Shown here piece by piece: positions 11,171 through 25,670 of a stretch of DNA of 64,000 nt. Within the stretch, counting starts at the first letter, position 1. Each line of letters begins with the position of its first letter. The position numbers and the translations under genes were made by a program. The stretch is from Monoplex corrugatus. Its lineage: Eukaryota > Mollusca > Gastropoda > Littorinimorpha > Ranellidae. Below the pieces are notes generated by a model, which saw only the letters and a list, made by a program, of their open reading frames with translations, had not been told where the DNA came from and made no database searches. The stretch is from contig JAPXFY010000023.1 in the NCBI GenBank assembly GCA_030674185.1, forward strand, positions 22,816,361 through 22,880,360. Direction: 5' to 3'.

Positions 11171-12175
11171 TTAGTTGTACTTCTTCTTCAACGTGCTCTC
11201 CCCGTGGTCCAAGGGTTGGCGTGTAACGATTCTCCAGGTCCTCCCGTCATGTGTAAAGTGGACGCATTCAGCCAGGCTTTTCTGTGTCCAGTCTCTGACA
11301 TTGTCTGTCCATGTTCGTTTTGGACTTGGACGACCTCTTGCTATCTTGCCATCCGCTCTTCCAGTGAGAATGGATTTGGGGAGAAAGTCATGTCGCATCA
11401 CATGTTCAAAATAAGCCAATTTTGTCGATTTAACTTTTGGTAGTTAATTCTCCTTGCACATTTTCTAAAACAGTTTTGTTTATCATTCTGTCCTTCCAAC
11501 TAATTCAACCAAGTCTTCTGAGTATCCATATATCAAAAGATTCTCTTTCCTTCTATGGCCTTGTAGAACACCCATGTCTCAGCTCCATACAGTACAACTG
11601 GGTAGATATAGTAGTTCAAAAGTTTTAGCTTTATTTTCACTGTGATGTCTCTTGATGTGAAAATTGTCTGCAGTTTTATGAAAGCTGCCCTTGTCTGATT
11701 GATTATTGTTTATAAGACTTCCTGTTCACGTCTGCCTTCTTCATTTATCGCCTGTCCAAGATACTTGAAATTTTGAACCTGCTCTTGTTCTTGGTCGTCT
11801 GCTTTCATGCCGTTTTATTATTTTCTGATACGCTCATCACCACTGTCTTTGTCTTTTTCAAATTCATATTAAGGCCTTTTTGATTACTTTACAGTTTCAT
11901 TGTGTCTACAGTTTTTTGAAAGTTGTCTTCATCATCTGCCAGTGATGCAGCATCATCGGCATATCGGATGTTGTTGGTGCTGGTCCCTATGATTGTAAGA
12001 CCTTTGATGTCACTGAATTCTCTGATTATGTACTCCTGTGTATAGACTGAAAAACAGGGTGATAGAACACATCCCTGTTGCACTCCCCTTTTGATTTCTG
12101 CAGGGTCAGACGGTTCTTGCAGCTGTACGTGCTGCCACCTATATAGAACATGAGCAGGACTGTACCAGGGCATGG
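11171..12175 (-). mobile_element. Degenerate LINE: RT palm to C-terminus
   Basis: Minus-strand reverse transcriptase remnant: EIKRGVQQGCVLSP and NIRYADDAASLADDEDNF (11889-12173), broken frames through 11450-11880, then AYFEHVMRHDFLPKSILTGR and ARGRPSPKRTWTDNVRDW to a HGESTLKKK end (11419-11175). It is a different family from the GAT-tailed LINEs, judged from its C-terminal sequence. 5' truncated. Confidence 0.8.
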
Positions 12176-12249
12176 CATACTAAAACGGAGAATTACGTGA
12201 TTTGCATACAGTTGTCACGAATATACATGACAATTAATCTTGTACTGAA

Positions 12250-15013
<2,764 letters not shown>

Positions 15014-15077
15014 TTCAGAAAAAAAAACCCAGACAAACAGAAGCTAGGGCAGTTTTAAGAGTAGAGGATTTACGTAC

Positions 15078-15275
15078 AATGCTGGCCGAACATTTCGAAG
15101 ATCTGTCTCTCAGTAAGGTTGCCGTTAAGAATGGTGCCATTGGGAAGGATGAAGTCATCGTTTGTGATGCTATTATAATTTCCCATCAGGCCCTGTGTCA
15201 TGTTCTGATACTCAAGTGGCATAGCCATGGACAAGTCCAGCGATTTCAAGCTGATGCTGATAGTCAGGATGATGC
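15078..15275 (-). CDS. Exon: VWD domain, C-terminal part
   Basis: A minus-strand exon of 66 codons after a TTTCTAG acceptor and before a GTACGT donor, phase 1 at both ends. It translates GIILTISISLKSLDLSMAM...GLMGNYNSITNDDFILPNGT...EMFGQH. The GLMGNYN and DDF.LPNG motifs mark the end of a von Willebrand D domain of the SUSD2/MUC4 group. It joins in phase to the exon at 16102-15974. The protein is expected to be extracellular or membrane-anchored. No EGF or transmembrane exon is found further down the minus strand in this window. Confidence 0.88.
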
Positions 15276-15973
15276 CTAGAAATAAACAAAAATCCTCTGT
15301 TCATAGATCAAATCTTTCTCTTGATGTGAAATTACATATTAGACCGACAGTAAGGATCCTTCTCTGAAGTGAAAATACATACTACTAGATTGTCGATAAG
15401 TATGAAGTCACAATAAGCTCCACAACATTCCACAAGATCTATACTGTTCAGTGCTTCTGTGGATATTGACCACTGGTGATATTTTTCAACAGAGATGAAC
15501 TGATTTCTTATACATGAATCTAATACTTCAATACAACTCAAATGATATGTATTAAACTAGAAGATGGATTCGATCTGTAACTATCTATCAAGTACACAGT
15601 TTGGTGACTGGTTTTCCACGCTGGTTTTGTGTAGAACGTGTGTATACATGGCATGTTCAGTGAATAGACAAGCACTATCAAATACTTCAAATATCAGATG
15701 GGATACTTCAAATATCAATTTTTAACAAACACGTACAGGCAGTAAGTGGAGCGATGCTAGCCTCTAGACAAACCATTCACAACACATTAAAATAAATAGA
15801 TCAGAAAAAACATGAAAGAGACTGTGAGATATACAGACAGATAAACACAGGCAAAACACGACTTGGTTATGTTAATCAGTTCAACTCTCCTCTTAGTTCC
15901 CTCTGGGAAACAGGAGATATATTTCACTACTGCTAGTCTAAAGAGACAAGTGCTCAAGTGAAAGCAAACCAAC

Positions 15974-16102
15974 CTGAAGAAAACTCCACCACAAGACTCT
16001 GGTTGCTTTTGATCAAAGTAAAGTTGTCTTCTTCCTGCTGAAAGTTATCCAGATATCGGAAATCTGTGCTGTAGTCTGTTGTGTTTCCATATATGATCAA
16101 GG
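15974..16102 (-). CDS. Exon: VWD domain, middle part
   Basis: A minus-strand exon of 43 codons, acceptor GTCCACAG and donor GTTGGT, phase 1 at both ends. It translates SLIIYGNTTDYSTDFRYLDN...NFTLIKSNQSLVVEFSSG. It fits between the VWD exons at 20490-20248 and 15275-15078 with no frame loss. Family proteins have a similar variable strand region between GDPHxxTxDG and GLxGNYN. The large upstream intron holds a piggyBac-like MITE and RTE debris. Confidence 0.85.
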
Positions 16103-16429
16103 CTGTGGACAGGGAGTCATATCATCAATACACAATTTTCATTTCAGGGGAAAAAGGGATATTCTGCCTTTTTCTTTCAGCCTTGTGTTATATTCATAAT
16201 TCAATACATTTGATACCATTATGAACACAACACTATATGCCAAATCTAAACACTGAAATATTCAGTCTCATTCTTGTTTTGAACTGCCTTAGCACACCTT
16301 GTATTAACAGTTCATTTATCATCTGAACTCAACCCAACTAAAAAACCTATCACATTTGCCTACTTTCTAGATATCTAATTTATATCGATATGCAAAGATT
16401 AGCTATATGACCTGTACACAAGTACTTAA

Positions 16430-17100
16430 CTCTTTTCCCACCATGGTCGCAATCAAGCGACTTCCCTTACGACCGCCATGGTCGCATTTGTGCGACTTGG
16501 AGGGGTCATGCTAAACGATAACTTTTCACACGGGTACAAAGCTTCTGTCAGCTCCACTGGTGAATGCAGGCGACTGTGCTATTTCTAAACTTTACCCAGC
16601 GACCTAGTTCTTCTGCGGTAAGGCCGAAGTGTGGCTTTGTTTACTGTCGGAATTTACGTCACTTTTCCTCCAAAGCGTTTCTCTCCAAAATGGCTGCAAA
16701 TCGACACGCACTGTCTACCACTCCGAGTAGAAGAAGCAGACAGCTGACTTTGTGAGTAGATTTTCTATTGCTTTTCCTCATTTATTATAATATCTGGCGC
16801 ACAACTCACGAAATAAGGTCAGTAGTACATCTAGTAAACCGTGTGAAAAAAAAAGTTTGTTTTTCTTTACAATAAGATTATCTGTGGAATAATCAATCAA
16901 TCAAGCATATAAACATAAGCAAGCATTCATATGTAAATAAAACATCTAACCTTTTCACAGCAAAAAAAAGTAAGTGAAAATCTTTAATAGTCTTTGAGAT
17001 ATAAGCTTTTAAAAATGCATACTGCCCAGCAAAATTGGCTGCCCAAAATATACATGGCACTGAGGAGTGCAGTTTCTGGGGAAACTTGGCGGTGAAAGAG
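16430..17100. mobile_element. piggyBac-like non-autonomous transposon (MITE)
   Basis: 671 bp flanked by TTAA on both sides (16426-16429 and 17101-17104). The ends are imperfect inverted repeats: CTCTTTTCCCACCATGG at left and CTCTTTCACCGCCAAG at right (reverse complement). Near the left end a CCATGGTCGCA...GCGACTT unit is present twice. TTAA duplication is the hallmark of piggyBac elements. No transposase remains. A short frame at 16564-16755 followed by a GTGAGT could be the relic of its first exon. The element lies inside an intron of the AMOP-VWD gene. Confidence 0.8.
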
Positions 17101-17815
17101 TTAACAGAAAAAATAATCGAAATGTATGACTAGAATACAAAATGTGGTCTGTAGTCAGATTCGTCATCCTATGTTTTCTAGGGAACTGAAGAATGTTATT
17201 ATGGATATTTATGTTGCTAGAGATCGCCAGCAGTTGTTTTTCTGCTTAGCCATAAAAAGGATGCAGTAATAGTGCGCCTGTTTTTTCCTTCACGTTTTCA
17301 GTCTATATTTTTTTTTGTCTTAAGGACACTGAGGTGGATGGTAGTGAGGCCTGGTGTGATAAAGTGCCGCGTATTTGCATATGGTCTCTCCTACATTACT
17401 GTGCCTGTAACAAAAACCAACTCGTGGTATCTGTTTGTTTTCACAAAGGTTGTTACGTCATAGTGCGACTGGGTTCCTGGCAGTATAACTGAACAACGTG
17501 TGGTGTATATTACCTAGCTTCGTGTGGATATACTGTGACGCCCACGAACTAGCAACCATGTACAGACAAATGCATGACATGGGCTGGACGTCCAAACAGC
17601 CAACCAGGCAGACAAAGATAAATTCTCAATGAATGTAAAGGCAGATGAGAGTGGGCAGATAAAGTTGGAACCCACTGTACCGTGGGTATCTTCAGGAGAA
17701 GCGAAGGCTATCGAGTAAACCTTACAAAAATACAATCTGCAGCCCATAATACGGTTGGATGGTGTATTATGCCACTTCCTGGCAGCTCCTGCGGCCAAGA
17801 CAATATCAAATGTCA

Positions 17816-17945
17816 TCATCATCATCATCAAGTCCCTTGCCACGTGGCGTTGGCGATCATGGCCCTCCATGTTTCTGTCCCTTGTTGCCACAAGCACATC
17901 TTCCACCCTCTCTGTCTTCAGCCACTCTGCAAGTCCATATATCAA
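17816..17945 (-). mobile_element. LINE with GAT-repeat tail, copy 5 (3' end only)
   Basis: Only about 130 bp of the common 3' end, with (TGA)n at 17816-17830 on the minus strand. Same family as 1707. The surrounding 17105-17815 and 17946-18150 show no gene. Confidence 0.85.
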
Positions 17946-18154
17946 ATGTACTGCCCAGTATTTTTTGGACCACATCAATGAGGCCAAGAGAAGGATTTTA
18001 ATGTGTGGGCAGCCCAAAATCTCCATACCGATTACTCATAGCACAGACCTGTATCTCAGAGAGGTCAATTTGGTGCTGCTGCGATGCAGTAAAATCAGCA
18101 CAGAAGGCATGAGACACAAGTTGCAAGCCAAACCGGTTTAGTGTAAGAAGGTAC

Positions 18155-20065
18155 AAACAATACAAGTTGCCTACGACACAATTCAATCCGGCTGTTTCTG
18201 GACAACAAGGTACTGAACTGCCACTGCCTGTCAACATCAGTGATTGCTTGGTGCTTAGAATTCATCAAAAACGGACAGTTATCACTGCATCAGGCAAACG
18301 AAAGGAAATAAACAAGAAACCATCAATCATTCGACTGGGCACTTGGAATGTCAGGACCATGTGCCTAACCTCTCAGATGACTTGCTGTCGATCATCGACA
18401 TCAGAAAACGGCAATCATTGACTCTTAGATGAGAAGGATGGACATCAACACAGCGGCATTGCAAGAGACCAGGCTTGCTGCAGCACATGCTGCAGGAAAA
18501 AAGACTAATACTTTCTTCTGGCAGGGCAAACCCCAAAGAATCTCACCTGCATAGTGTTGGCCTTGCAATCAATGCATGATTGTCCCACCCAACGGCAGTT
18601 GAGAACTTACTTTTCCCTCAGCTTTTTCTATATTGTCAGGCAATGTCAACATCCTAAGTGTCTATACCCCAACACTGTGCTCCCCTCAAGTAATAAAAGA
18701 TCAGTTCTTTGAGAACAGAATTCGGCAAGATTCCACAATCTGAGCACAACATTTTGCTTGGCGATTTTAATGCTAGAGTCAGATTCAACCAAATCTCAGA
18801 ACCAGATCGTTTCAGACGTTTCGGCATTGTCAAGATGAACAAATACAAAAGCAAGAGACTGCTGGAGTCTGCTCATACTGCAAACTGTACAACACCACTC
18901 GTTCTTCAAAACAAAGCCTTGCCATAAACTGTCCTAGAGACACCAAAGTTCCAGACATTGGCCGTCTGGACATGAGTATAACCAGAAGAGCTGCACTTAA
19001 CAGTATGCTTCTCACACGCAGCTTCTGCAATGCCAGTTGTGACACAGACTTTCCCATAGTGTGCACATGGTCTGGCTGAAAATCAAAGAGAACAAACCAC
19101 ATCAAGCAGACTGAATACCCATGTATCCAAACTGTTGGGGCAGCTAAACCACAGCTTCAAATAGACCTCAAAGATCAACTGGAAAAGGCTTTCAAAGTAA
19201 ATGCAACCACGAACATGGAGGAGAGGTGAAAATTCATTAGTGACACCGTCTACAACATCGCAGGTGACGTCCCTTGGGAGAAAGAGAAGCAAAACCAACA
19301 TTTGCTTCGAGGCCCAGCTTTCTGAGATGGTACCTGTCATCGATACCAACAGATTAGCTTTGATTAACTATAAAAGAGATGCATCAGAAAAGTATATCAC
19401 TGAACTGAAAACAGCAATAAAATAGCACCCACCGAACAGGTAGATGCAGTGCAAACAACTACTGGCTGGGTTCTGAACATCCAATCGTGCGACAAAAGTG
19501 GCAACTTAAAGGTAAGTACAACAGGATGAAGAAAAGAAAGCCTTTGGGCACACTCGCTCCGTTCAAATCCATGTACGGTGAAGTCATCGAGACTGTGCCA
19601 AGAAAATGGACAGATAGGTTGAACACTGCCAGAACAATACACTCCACTACGAACGTGATCACCGAGTCAGCCCTTGCCAACATTTTCATTTTGCCCATCA
19701 TCAGTGAGCTGGAAATACTCCTAACAGAGAACGAACTCTGCTTGTGCTCATGGGAAGGCACCAAGCAAAGAAAGCATCCCTGTTGAAATAATTCAGTACG
19801 GGAAAAACTGTGTTCCTGAGCCTGTTCGTGAGCTACTATGCTAGTGCTGGGTGGAAGGATCAGTTCCTTATAACATGCAGGATGCATACATCATCATGCT
19901 GTATAAAAATAAGGAGCCTGGGGTGACTTTGATGATTACAGAGGCACATCACTGCTCAGCACTATCGTCAAGGCCTTTGTTTGAGTGGTTCAGAAGAGAT
20001 TGCCAATACTTATATATCGTGTCTATCCTGAGTTCCCGTGTGGCTTCATGTTAGACAGATCCACC
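18155..20065 (+). mobile_element. Degenerate RTE-type LINE (endonuclease and start of RT)
   Basis: A plus-strand remnant. RLGTWNVRTMC near 18330 is the endonuclease start. Then come an MDINTAALQETRLA-like segment near 18440-18475, LLGDFNARV at 18755-18785 and NVITESALANIF-like RT entry near 19650. A VYPEFPCGFMLDRSTIDM segment near 20020-20075 marks RT motif 2. Frames shift many times, so it is a fossil. It lies in the intron between VWD exons. Confidence 0.75.
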
Positions 20066-20247
20066 ATCGACATGAGCAGTAACAGACGCCAAATGAGAGA
20101 AACACACAAAAGCATTAAATCATCTATAAAGTTACAATCCTAAGTCAAACCATCACAGACAATGTATGAACGATAACATTATATACAAAAATATTCTGAA
20201 TGCGTGAAAATTTGCATCAGCATTACCATACGAGACTGAGCACTTAC

Positions 20248-20490
20248 AATCGTTGTTGTTGGGATCCAACTGCACAAAGACTCGGACACTGTCCTGTTCG
20301 GCACCAAAGGCGGTGAAGACTGTGGCATTGGTTGTGGTGCCATTCTCTGTTTGTGCCAAGCTAGTGCGAGCCTGAAGGGTGAAATTGAGCTCTACTGTAC
20401 GTATGGATACCATGGTATACTCGCCCCAGCCGTTAAACGTATATCGTGTGCCATCAAACGTTGTCACGTGGGGATCTCCAAACATCCATG
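20248..20490 (-). CDS. Exon: VWD domain, N-terminal part
   Basis: A minus-strand exon of 81 codons, acceptor TTTTGCAG and donor GTAAGT, phase 1 at both ends. It begins WMFGDPHVTTFDGTRYTFNGWGEYTMV, the signature start of a von Willebrand D domain, and ends QLDPNNND. Splicing straight from the AMOP exon at 32856-32616 gives RPIGKCRTNIPFRFSWMFGDPHV, matching the usual AMOP-to-VWD transition (R-P...C......W..GDPH). A possible extra exon at 32004-31852 is also phase-compatible. The gene product is of the mucin-4/SUSD2-like class, a large extracellular adhesive or mucin-like protein. Confidence 0.92.
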
Positions 20491-20794
20491 CTGCAAAAGG
20501 CCGAGTTTAAATTCATGACAGCAATGAAGTGGAGACTGCACAGTCTTAACCCCTCACCACCACCACCACCCAAAAAAGAGCAATGGAAAATGTCACATCT
20601 GTGGCATATTTCTAAAAACGAAAGCACTCGCTGTGACAATAGAAACACACTTAAAGTCGGATTTGAAATTAAGATGTAAGGATTGTTTAAGATGGAGTCA
20701 TTACATCGAGACAATTCTATATGTGTTTACTTACACTGCCATCTACCGTTCATCATCAAGGATTCCTTGAGCGTGCATTAGACTTCCGTAATCA

Positions 20795-21120
20795 TCATTA
20801 TCATCATGTCGAGCTTGCTCGGCTATCCATGACACGTTTCTTCCATCCTTCCCTGTCAGACATTGCAGTAGGTAGTTCATCATACTGACAGCCCGTATCA
20901 TCCATCAGTTGGTCGATGAAGGTCTTCTTTGGATGTCCTGGTCTTTGTTTGCCATGGCTGGGTCTCCATAGTAGAACATCCCCCACCAGTTCTTCTTTGC
21001 TACGCCAGTAGTGTCCCGCGAAGCGCAGTCTTTGTTGATGTATTGATTTACTGATTGGTGGGATCTTCCCATATAAGTCTTTGTTCTTCTTCTTCTTCTT
21101 TCTTGGAACATCCACCATCA
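20795..21120 (-). mobile_element. RTE-type LINE, C-terminal fragment
   Basis: Minus-strand KDLYGKIPPISKSIHQQRLRF, AGHYWRSKEELVGDVLLW, RPGHPKKTFIDQL and REGWKKRV, followed by a TGATGATAATGATGA tail at 20795-20812. This is the usual end of RTE/BovB-like ORFs in invertebrates. It abuts the 3' end of the CR1/L2-like element. Confidence 0.8.
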
Positions 21121-21503
21121 TCGTTTTGATGGTTCTGATGTGTATAGAAACTGGGGGTTTCCGCTGGCTAGGACGCTGGTAAGTAGAACTGGCTTTGGGG
21201 TGAGGTGGTGGTAGAGGATGGGGGAAGGGGGGCTGGCTGGTCAGATTCGGGACTTGAAACACTCCACCGAGGCTGAAGAGATAACCTCGGGGGGTAGACT
21301 GTTCCAGTCCCTGACAGTCCTCGGGAAGAATGAATATTTCCTGTAGTTCGTTTTACAGGCAGGGAGGAGATACGTCTCCCTGTGTGACTGTCTTGTCGAC
21401 CATGCTGGGGTGTTTGGTGTGGGCCTGAATGGGGTGTTGATGCTGACCTCTTCTCGATGGTATTTGAAGAAGGTGGTCAGCCTTGCTATTCTTCTTCTGT
21501 CTG

Positions 21504-23150
21504 CTAGGGTGGACCACTGTAAATGGAATCGACACTTGAAGTGTGACGGTGGCGATTCATAACCCATCGAGCTGCATGGCGTTGGACCTTCTCGATGTTT
21601 TCAATGTTTTTAGTAGTGTAGGGGTCCCAGACTGATGAGGCATATTCTAGGGTGGGACGAACCAGGGCTTTGTAGGCTGTTTCCTTGATGTTGATGGAAC
21701 CCACTCTCAGGTTTCGCCTGAGAAAACCTAAGGTCTTGTTTGCCCTGTTTGTCATGTTGGAGATATGTGTGTCCCAGCTGAAGTCTTGGGAGATGGTGAC
21801 CCCCAGGTACTTTGTCTCCTCTACTCTTTTGAGGTTTTGGCTGTGGAGATGGTACGCGCCAGTCAGTGTGTTTCTCTTCCTGGAGATATGGAGGGCTTGG
21901 CACTTGTCAGGGTGGAAAGACATCCTCCATTTAGTTTCCCAATCCGCCATGTGGTCCAAGTCATCTTGTAGCTTCCTTTGGTCTTGGGGGGAAGTTATGG
22001 TTTTGTGGCAGAGAGTGTCATCTGCAAAGAGCCGTGCTGTTGAGGAGAGTTGTTCAGGGAGGTCGTTTATGTAGAGGAGAAAAAGGGCAGGGCCCAGGAC
22101 TGATCCCTGGGGGACTCCTGACTCTACTGGAACGGCCTTTGGAGAAGCTCCATCAACAACCACCGCCTGCTGTTGGTTTGCCAGGAAGTTCTTGATCCAC
22201 TCGTGGACCTGGCCAGTGATCCCGTAATGTCGGAGCTTGTGGATTAGAAGGGAGTGACATACCTTGTCGAAGGCTTTTGAAAAATCCATCACTATGACGT
22301 CTGACTGTTTCCCCTTCTCCATGTTGTAGGATAGTTCATTCGCAAGCCCCAACAGTTAACTTTCACAGGATCTGCCTCGCCGAAAACCGTGCTGTTCCTC
22401 CCGTAGGATGTTATTTGCCTCTGCAAATCCCATGATTGTGCTTACAACGATGTGCTCTAGGATTTTGCATGGGACACTCGTGAGGGAGATGGGGCGATAG
22501 TTTTCAGGCCTGTATCGTTCACCCTTCTTGAACACTGGAGAGACGTTTGCTGTTTTCCAGTCCTTTGGGACAATGCCTGTATTGATGGAGGACTGAAAGA
22601 GAAGCGTCAAAGCTGGGGCAATTTCATCCGCAATTTCCTTTAGGAGGCGGGGGGTGATTCCGTCTGGTCCAGGGGCTTTGCTTGGGTTTAGGCCTTTTAG
22701 CAGCTTTCTGACTCCTGCTACTGAGATGTAGATGTGGTCACATGTGGGTCCTTCAGGCTCTGGGCTCATGCCAGTCCAAGATTTGAATTCTTCTGGTGAG
22801 CAGGATAGTTTGCTGTTGAATGCTGACTGAAACTGCTCGTTCATTGCTTCTGCCTTATTCTTTGCTTCTGTGACTAGCTTGCCAGCTACTTTCAGTGGAG
22901 AGACACTGGCTGCTTCCGTGCGTTGGGACTTGATGTATGTCCAGAATGATTTCTTCGTTCCAGGCTTTGTTCCTTGGCTGTCAGTAATCAAGTTTTCTGT
23001 GTAGGACCAGTAGGCTCTTCGTAGACTTCGCTGAACTTGGCGTTTGAGGGCTCTGACTTCGCGGTGGATTTTTTCATCTCCAGTCTTTTTCCATCTTTTA
23101 TAGAGTCTGTCTCTCCTCCTGATCAGCTTCTTGGTGTTGTACTCACCCAT
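21504..23150 (-). pseudogene. CR1/L2-like reverse transcriptase with one internal stop
   Basis: Two segments in the same frame (23150-22356 and 22352-21504) are separated by a single TAA codon. The first has NPSKAPGPDGITPRLLKEI, PVFKKGER, NYRPISLTSVPCKILEHI and GFRRGRS. The second has VMDFSKAFDKVCH, ESGVPQGSVLGPALFLLYI, the catalytic LFADDT, and KYLGVTISQDFSW. Palm, thumb and C-terminal connection are all visible. The 3' end shifts frame near 21540 and continues to about 21241. Reverse transcriptase of a jockey-superfamily LINE. Not translatable as it stands. Confidence 0.9.
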
Positions 23151-24100
23151 GGCTTGCTGTTCTTTGGTCGGAGGGTGGTGACTGGAATGTGCGCCTCAAC
23201 AACTGAGTGGAGCTTTTCCTTCAGCTCTGTCCAGACTTCCTCTGGATCACTTTTATCGTTATACTTTGACGTAATGTCATTGGACAACTGTTTGATAGCG
23301 CAACGTAGGTTTGGCCAGTCAGCTTTGTTGTACTGTGGGACAGGCCGTCGGGTCTGCTTTTGATGGACTGGATGGATTTGGAAGTCCATGTATGGGATGT
23401 CGTGGTCTGAGAGTCCTGGCATGCTTTCAACCCTAGGAACTAGTGAGGGATGATTGGTAAGGAACAGATCAAGGGTGTTTTCTCCTCTTGTGAGAAAGTT
23501 CACCATCTGCTCCAGGCCAAGGTCTTGAACGGTGTCTATGAACTTGTGGTGGAGGGTTGGGTACCTGGAGGTAAACTTCAGTCTGACGTTGGTCCAGTCC
23601 ATGGCTGGAAAGTTGAAGTCCCCTCCAATGACAATATGAGCTCCAGTGGCTACAGCTCGTCGGGCAGATACCTCAAATCTGTCTTGGCTGTCTGCGTCAC
23701 TGGTGTCGTGTTTGTAGTATGCAGCGATGAGGAGCTGTCTTGCACCCATGAGTTTGATCTTTACCCACATGATTTCGCACTCCGGGACTGCTAACTCAGG
23801 GACCTCATGGCAGGTTAAGCTGTTACTGACTGCTATCAGAACACCTCCTCCGCTTCTGTTTCTATCCGCTCTGAAAACTTGATAGTTGGGAGGAAACAGT
23901 TCACTATCTTTCACTTCCTCGTCAAGCCAGGTCTCAGTAGCTATGACAACATCAGGTTTTGTGCTGAGGAGGAGATTTTGGAGAACGGGGACCTTACCAG
24001 TAATAGACTGGCAATTAATGTTTAGGAACCGCAAGGGGCGATTTTTGTTGTTCGTTTTGTCTGTTCGCTCTAATAGGAGTAGAAGTATGGAGGGGGAAGA
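23123..24100 (-). pseudogene. CR1/L2-like apurinic endonuclease domain
   Basis: Minus-strand open frame with LRFLNINCQSITGKV (near 24035), VVIATETWLDEEV, NRSGGGVLIAVSN, IVIGGDFNFPAMDW and GLSDHDIPY. These are the conserved N, E, D-x-N and S-D-H residues of the exonuclease-endonuclease-phosphatase fold that nicks target DNA. The frame is open upstream to 24253, but sequence above about 24050 is the out-of-frame shadow of the PHD region. It ends in a frameshift at about 23130, just before the RT frame. Confidence 0.9.
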
Positions 24101-24400
24101 AAGACTCGATGTCGGATATGTCTTGTAGGGCTGATGCGTGGGCTGTTTTTTCAATGCTGAACAGGTCAAAAGCGGTGGAGCTGTAATTTGCACAGTCGCA
24201 GATAACACATTTCCACACAACGTTTCTGTTTTCTGGGTCACATAGATTGTCATAGGAGGTTGAATTCAGGCTTTGACATGTTGTGTGAAACCACTGTCCA
24301 CAGTCTTCACAAGCTATGCCTTGCTAATCCCAGGTGACTGGGCGGTCGCATGTGCCACATGGGTACTTAAACATGGACTGGTTTCTATCTTTTTCTTCAT
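24015..24400 (-). pseudogene. PHD-finger region of CR1/L2-like LINE
   Basis: The minus strand reads YPCGTCDRPVTW, a TAG stop, QGIACEDCGQWFHTTCQSL, then VVWKCVICDCANYSS. The C-x2-C, C-x2-C, H-x2-C, C-x2-C spacing is that of a PHD zinc finger. It precedes the endonuclease after one frameshift. PHD fingers are known in ORF1 or the N-terminal region of some CR1/L2-group LINEs. The region upstream to about 24680 looks like 5' UTR. Confidence 0.75.
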
Positions 24401-24679
24401 CGGAATGGTGAGTGTCAGATGGGAGGGTAATGTTTCACACGACATTTGGGAAGCAATATCAGTAGAATGTAATATGGATATTGAATCTAGCCATGGAGTA
24501 GAAGTCCGGATGCTTTAACTTAGTATAAGCATAAAGTAGGAGCAGTACTACAATGTTCACAGGTTGAAACATGGTGAGTATGGCCAGAAAAGTACTTTCT
24601 GGTCGTAAACAGTTCTTTCTTGGGGGCCTGGTTCGACACGCCATGGTGGATACATCATTACCAAAACATGAAGTCAATA

Positions 24680-25290
24680 CTCACAGTCTCAGTCTCAGTT
24701 TGGAGTGAAGGGATGCTGGCACTATTCACATCAGCTATTCAGGATTCGCATTTATAGAATGGCACTTGCACTGGTTTCGGTTTGGTGTCGCGGTTTTGGT
24801 GGATGGGCCGGAGTACTCACGTCACTCTAACGCTATTGACTGTATATGGGACGAGTCACAACTCCACTTGTAGACCATCTAAGAGTTTGTCTTGGGCTCA
24901 GGCACTTCCAAAAAATTCCATGATTCCAAAGAGAAAAGTTCTTTAGCACACTAAGAGACAATATATTTGAACAATTCTAAAGCCTGTTTGTACGATGATT
25001 TAGTGATGTCACTCGTTGTTGTAGCTGTTCATACCATACTCTGGTCATATCAACAAATCCGTAGTGTTCAATAATAAACCGAAAGTACTCACGAAGATGG
25101 CTGACTGGTGAGTGATAATACCGAAAGTCGATTTTTGGTTATTTCTGCACTTTACTTTTACCTGGAGATGTTCGTCGTTAGTGGCTAACTGCCTATTTCG
25201 CGCCCTCGAAGATGTTTAGGCCATGAGAAAGGGATAAGGACATGGGACAGCCAGTTTTTTCGTTTTCAACATCAGAGCTGGACGAAAAAA
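24680..25290. other. No gene recognised
   Basis: Intronic or intergenic sequence. No domain, repeat array or terminal inverted repeat was recognised. Confidence 0.5.
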
Positions 25291-25670
25291 CGTCTTACTC
25301 CATTACCGGAAGCAGAAAACCCAGCATTTGTTCAGGGCTGCCCACAGCATTCGTGTATATGCTCCATCAATCTTTCTCTCGAATGTCGTTGTTAGGGTCC
25401 ACGAGATTGAGCCATATGTAAAAACAGACTCTACTGCTACTTGGAAGAAGTTCTTTTTCAGGTTGTCTGGTAGATTGGATTTCCAGATTTTGTCCAGTTG
25501 ATTTAGAGCGCCCCAAGCATTTCCGAGTCTGGTGTTGACGTCTTGTTCTGTGGAGTCAAGGTAGCTGCCCAGGTATTTAAAGCTTGAACTTGTTTGATTG
25601 TATCTCCATCGCGACTTCTCATGCATTCTGATGCATCTTAGTTCAGACTCTGTTTTGTTCGCATTGGGGT

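Larger units (their letters stand above)
21125..24430 (-). mobile_element. CR1/L2-like LINE with PHD finger, near full-length
   Basis: A minus-strand element reading PHD finger, endonuclease, reverse transcriptase, then a C-terminal FFPRTVRDWNSLPPEV segment and 3' UTR. It has few lesions: a TAG in the PHD finger, frameshifts at PHD/endonuclease, endonuclease/RT and near 21540, and one TAA in the RT. That makes it a fairly recent, inactive copy. It lies in an intron of the AMOP-VWD gene, in the same orientation. Confidence 0.88.
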
